From Deltaproteobacteria bacterium CG07_land_8_20_14_0_80_60_11 (GTDB lineage: Bacteria > Desulfobacterota > Desulfobaccia > Desulfobaccales > 0-14-0-80-60-11), in contig PEWM01000232.1 in NCBI GenBank assembly GCA_002779455.1, positions 1 through 7,457 on the forward strand: 7,457 nucleotides of DNA. Direction: 5' to 3'. Positions within the stretch are counted from its first letter, which is position 1, and each line of letters begins with the position of its first letter. The notes beneath the pieces were generated by a model that saw only the letters and a program-made list of their open reading frames with translations, was not told where the DNA came from and ran no database searches. Positions 6,265 through 7,457 of the stretch are shown here, one piece after another. The position numbers were made by a program, and so were the translations under genes.

Positions 6265-6632
6265 GCTACAAAGTTCAGTCTGAGCACCGTTGAGGTTACG
6301 GGGAGACGGCCGCCAGGCCGCACCCAAACGAGGGTCGGGTTGCCCTCCGGACTGGACTTAACGGCCACCTGCGTTGGCCCTGAGCGAAAGCCAGCCGCTA
6401 ACCCGAAGGTTCCAAATGGGCTGGCTGGGCGCTGATTGCCGGAAGCGGCGATAGATGCCCGCTCCGTTGCCGATGCAGTGAGAGATGCCACGGAACGTTT
6501 CGGACGAAGGTCCGGCGCCTTTCCCTCCGGGAGGAGTGAAAAAGGTTTCGTGGTTCCGGGAAGCCGGGGAATTTCAGAAGAGTCTCCTCGCAGAGCGGAG
6601 GCGTCTGAGTCCTCGGCTTCTTTTCATTTTTG
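6265..6632 (+). ncRNA. Candidate structured non-coding RNA, family not recognised
   Basis: About 365 nt with dense pairing visible by eye. Domain I is closed by 12 bp (6271-6282 with 6348-6359, two G-U) and encloses three hairpins: 6287-6301, 6307-6320 (5 bp, loop GCCA) and 6330-6347 (5 bp). Next comes a 5-bp hairpin (6363-6379), then domain II, an 8-bp perfect helix (6389-6396 with 6419-6426) with an inner AACC-CGAA-GGTT hairpin. Domain III is GGGC/GCCC (6427-6430 with 6457-6460) around a 6-bp hairpin (6436-6451). Domain IV is a 9-bp helix (6488-6496 with 6545-6553) enclosing a 5-bp hairpin (6501-6514) and a short one (6524-6534). Then follow 6556-6567 and a closing hairpin. Three hairpins have GAAG loops. 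A promoter sits in front. It lacks the signature sequences of tmRNA, RNase P, SRP and 6S RNA that I would expect. Exact ends are inferred. Confidence 0.6.
6574..6631 (+). terminator. Hairpin and T-rich tract ending the candidate RNA
   Basis: TCAGA (6574-6578) pairs with TCTGA (6604-6608), closing CCTCGC-AGA-GCGGAGG (6586-6601, one bulge). A T-rich run (TTCTTTTCATTTTT, 6618-6631) begins about ten nt later. The gap between stem and T-run is longer than ideal, so the call is tentative. Confidence 0.4.
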
Positions 6633-6648
6633 CCGTGAAAGTCCACCC

Positions 6649-6676
6649 GTAGGGGCGGTGCGCGAACCGCCCCTAC
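6649..6676. repeat. GTAGGGGCGGT palindrome, dispersed-repeat type
   Basis: Eleven perfect base pairs (6649-6659 with 6666-6676) enclose GCGCGA. I recall near-identical TAGGGGCGG...CCGCCCCTA palindromes scattered between genes in several deltaproteobacteria and cyanobacteria. No T-run follows on either strand. Confidence 0.75.
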
Positions 6677-6732
6677 AAGGAATTTTGTGATTGGGGGTGG
6701 CCCCAAACGGCCACGATGGTTTAGCCTGCGCC

Positions 6733-6756
6733 AGCACAGGCTGGAAAGCCTGTGCT
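6733..6756. repeat. Third copy of the GCACAGGC palindrome (single REP-like arm)
   Basis: Nine perfect base pairs (6733-6741 with 6748-6756) enclose TGGAAA, the same loop as the right arm of the element at 2649-2720. It lacks a facing partner, so it is a single rather than a paired copy. Confidence 0.75.
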
Positions 6757-6922
6757 ACCCTTTGACTGCAAATTAGTGTCAACACCGATTCTTTTGGTCA
6801 TCCTGGACGGCGTCACGGATCCCGACTCAATTAAAAGGTGAGATGCGGCGCGGCGCATGACAATTCTTCTGCGGAGCGAGGTTTTGGCATAGCGTGGAGG
6901 AATATTCTTTTGCCGACCTAGC

Positions 6923-6946
6923 GCCGGGGTTTCCCGGCTCCTTTTT
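6923..6946 (+). terminator. Intrinsic-terminator-like hairpin before the phosphoesterase
   Basis: GCCGGG (6923-6928) pairs perfectly with CCCGGC (6933-6938) around GTTT, followed by TCCTTTTT (6939-6946). It would stop plus-strand transcripts from upstream, isolating the next gene from the RNA and repeat region. Confidence 0.6.
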
Positions 6947-6948
6947 CT

Positions 6949-6966
6949 GCAAAATTTTGCTACAAT
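6949..6966 (+). promoter_or_regulatory. Extended -10 promoter overlapping a 12-bp palindrome
   Basis: GCAAAATTTTGC (6949-6960) is a perfect palindrome. It ends inside TGC-TACAAT, where TG (6958-6959) and TACAAT (6961-6966) form an extended -10 box. No -35 box is clear. The expected start is at 6973-6974, the first base of the ATG. The palindrome is well placed to bind a repressor. Confidence 0.5.
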
Positions 6967-6973
6967 AACACCG

Positions 6974-7457
6974 ATGAACCGGCGGGAATTTGTCAAGCAG
7001 GTGGGGCTGGGCCTGGCGGCGGGCTGGGCCGTGGGCCGGCTGTCCTGGCCGTTCAATGCCTGGGCCGCAGGCCCGGAGTTGCGCCTGGCGCTTTTGGCCG
7101 ACGCCCATCTCAAGGACGGCAATGACCGGCGCCCCGAGGCCCTCGCCCTGGCCCGGGCGGTGGCGGAGATCCGCGGCCTGTCGCCACCGCCGGATCTGGT
7201 GCTCTTCGCCGGCGACCTCGCCCACCGAGGCCGGCCCGACGCCCTGGATTTGGGCCGGGGAATCCTCGCGGGCCTGCCCGCGCCCTGCTGGGCCGTGCGG
7301 GGGGAAGGGGATCACGGCCCGGGGGGAAAATCCGCCTGGGTCCGGCGCTTCGGGGAGCCCTGGTTCTCCCGGGCGTTTCAAGGTTTTCATCTCCTGGGAT
7401 TAGACACCTCCCTTACCCCCGCGGCTGGCGGACCGGTCTTTGAGCTCGGGGCGGTCC
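6974..7457 (+). CDS. Tat-exported metallophosphoesterase, N-terminal part
   Basis: The first 161 residues of a gene that leaves the window. MNRREFVKQVGLGLAAG is a twin-arginine signal (RREFVK, residues 3-8) with a hydrophobic core, and cleavage is likely after AWA-A (around 29-32), so the enzyme would be exported folded. The calcineurin-like phosphoesterase domain follows: LADAHL with Asp43 and His45 (motif DxH), LVLFAGDLAH with Asp81 and His84 (motif GDxxx/H), then VRGEGDHG (108-115) where the usual GNH(D/E) is found. Here Asp113-His114 replaces Asn-His, a substitution at a metal/phosphate ligand. The next segment (WVRRFGEPWFSRAFQGFHLLGLDTS) is also family-like. The substrate is unknown. There is no ribosome-binding site; the -10 box lies seven bases upstream, so translation may be leaderless. 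Confidence 0.88.
   Translation, partial: MNRREFVKQVGLGLAAGWAVGRLSWPFNAWAAGPELRLALLADAHLKDGNDRRPEALALARAVAEIRGLSPPPDLVLFAGDLAHRGRPDALDLGRGILAGLPAPCWAVRGEGDHGPGGKSAWVRRFGEPWFSRAFQGFHLLGLDTSLTPAAGGPVFELGAV

Larger units (their letters stand above)
5956..6973. other. Gene-free kilobase between hisB and the phosphoesterase
   Basis: No frame in this stretch has a family-like product or a convincing start. In order it holds a tandem heptamer (5960-5982), the hisB terminator palindrome (6082-6116), a T7A7 tract (6205-6218), a promoter and candidate structured RNA (6231-6632), two dispersed palindromes (6649-6676, 6733-6756) and a terminator-like hairpin (6923-6946). I see nothing in 5983-6080 or 6120-6200. 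In 6757-6922 I see only a short inverted repeat, TTGAC...GTCAA (about 6762-6782). Confidence 0.7.

Noticed and set aside
6265..6632. Known RNAs: tmRNA, RNase P, SRP, 6S, cobalamin or M-box riboswitch
   Set aside because: I looked for the GAGGAAAGTCC and ACAGAA motifs of RNase P, the GGTTTCGACGGG and TTCGA-type arm of tmRNA, the GGAAGGAAGCA loop of SRP RNA, the rod shape of 6S and the GGGAA/GCCACTG boxes of the B12 switch on both strands, and found none. An Rfam scan could overturn this.
6252..6706. Short frames on both strands across the candidate RNA
   Set aside because: They overlap each other, lack family-like sequence and ribosome-binding sites, and the region is better explained by paired RNA helices.
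5956..6973. CRISPR array among the repeated palindromes
   Set aside because: The repeats are few, differ from one another, are irregularly spaced and have no unique spacers of constant length.

Overview
The window is GC-rich bacterial DNA and carries the ends of two cut genes, six complete genes and about 1 kb of gene-free sequence dense in palindromes. Dispersed GC-rich palindromes, a twin-arginine phosphoesterase, an MthK-like K+ channel and several lipoproteins suggest a Gram-negative anaerobe such as a deltaproteobacterium of the Desulfobacca/Syntrophobacter kind. That assignment is inference from style, not from a marker gene.

The left half (1-3905) is read on the minus strand. In transcription order it holds a two-transmembrane K+ channel with an RCK domain (3905-2913), a 319-bp spacer with REPIN-like palindromes, a UPF0173 metallo-beta-lactamase-fold hydrolase (2593-1877), a DNA methyltransferase fused to a PD-(D/E)XK-type nuclease domain (1857-382), and the first 119 codons of recJ (359-1). 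The gaps between the last three are only 19 and 22 nt, so they probably share a transcript. The methyltransferase is clearly more AT-rich than its neighbours and looks like an acquired gene placed inside a housekeeping operon.

The right half (4113-7457) is read on the plus strand. It holds a probable envelope lipoprotein of unknown function (4113-4739); a spacer with a near-consensus sigma70 promoter flanked by two TTAT-N-ATAA sites; a 90-aa lipoprotein (5070-5342); and hisB of histidine synthesis (5374-5955), 31 nt downstream. A palindrome with a T-run at 6082-6116 probably ends the hisB transcript.

The stretch 5956-6973 has no credible protein gene. Its best content is a candidate structured RNA of about 365 nt (about 6265-6632). 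It has its own promoter, a 12-bp closing helix starting a few bases after the predicted start, at least eight further helices including a 9-bp long-range one, and a hairpin plus T-rich tract at the end. I could not match it to tmRNA, RNase P RNA, SRP RNA, 6S RNA or a riboswitch class I know by sight, and it is the most promising undescribed element here. After two more palindromic repeats and a terminator-like hairpin, a Tat-exported metallophosphoesterase begins at 6974. It appears to be transcribed from an extended -10 promoter that would give a leaderless mRNA, and it runs off the right edge.
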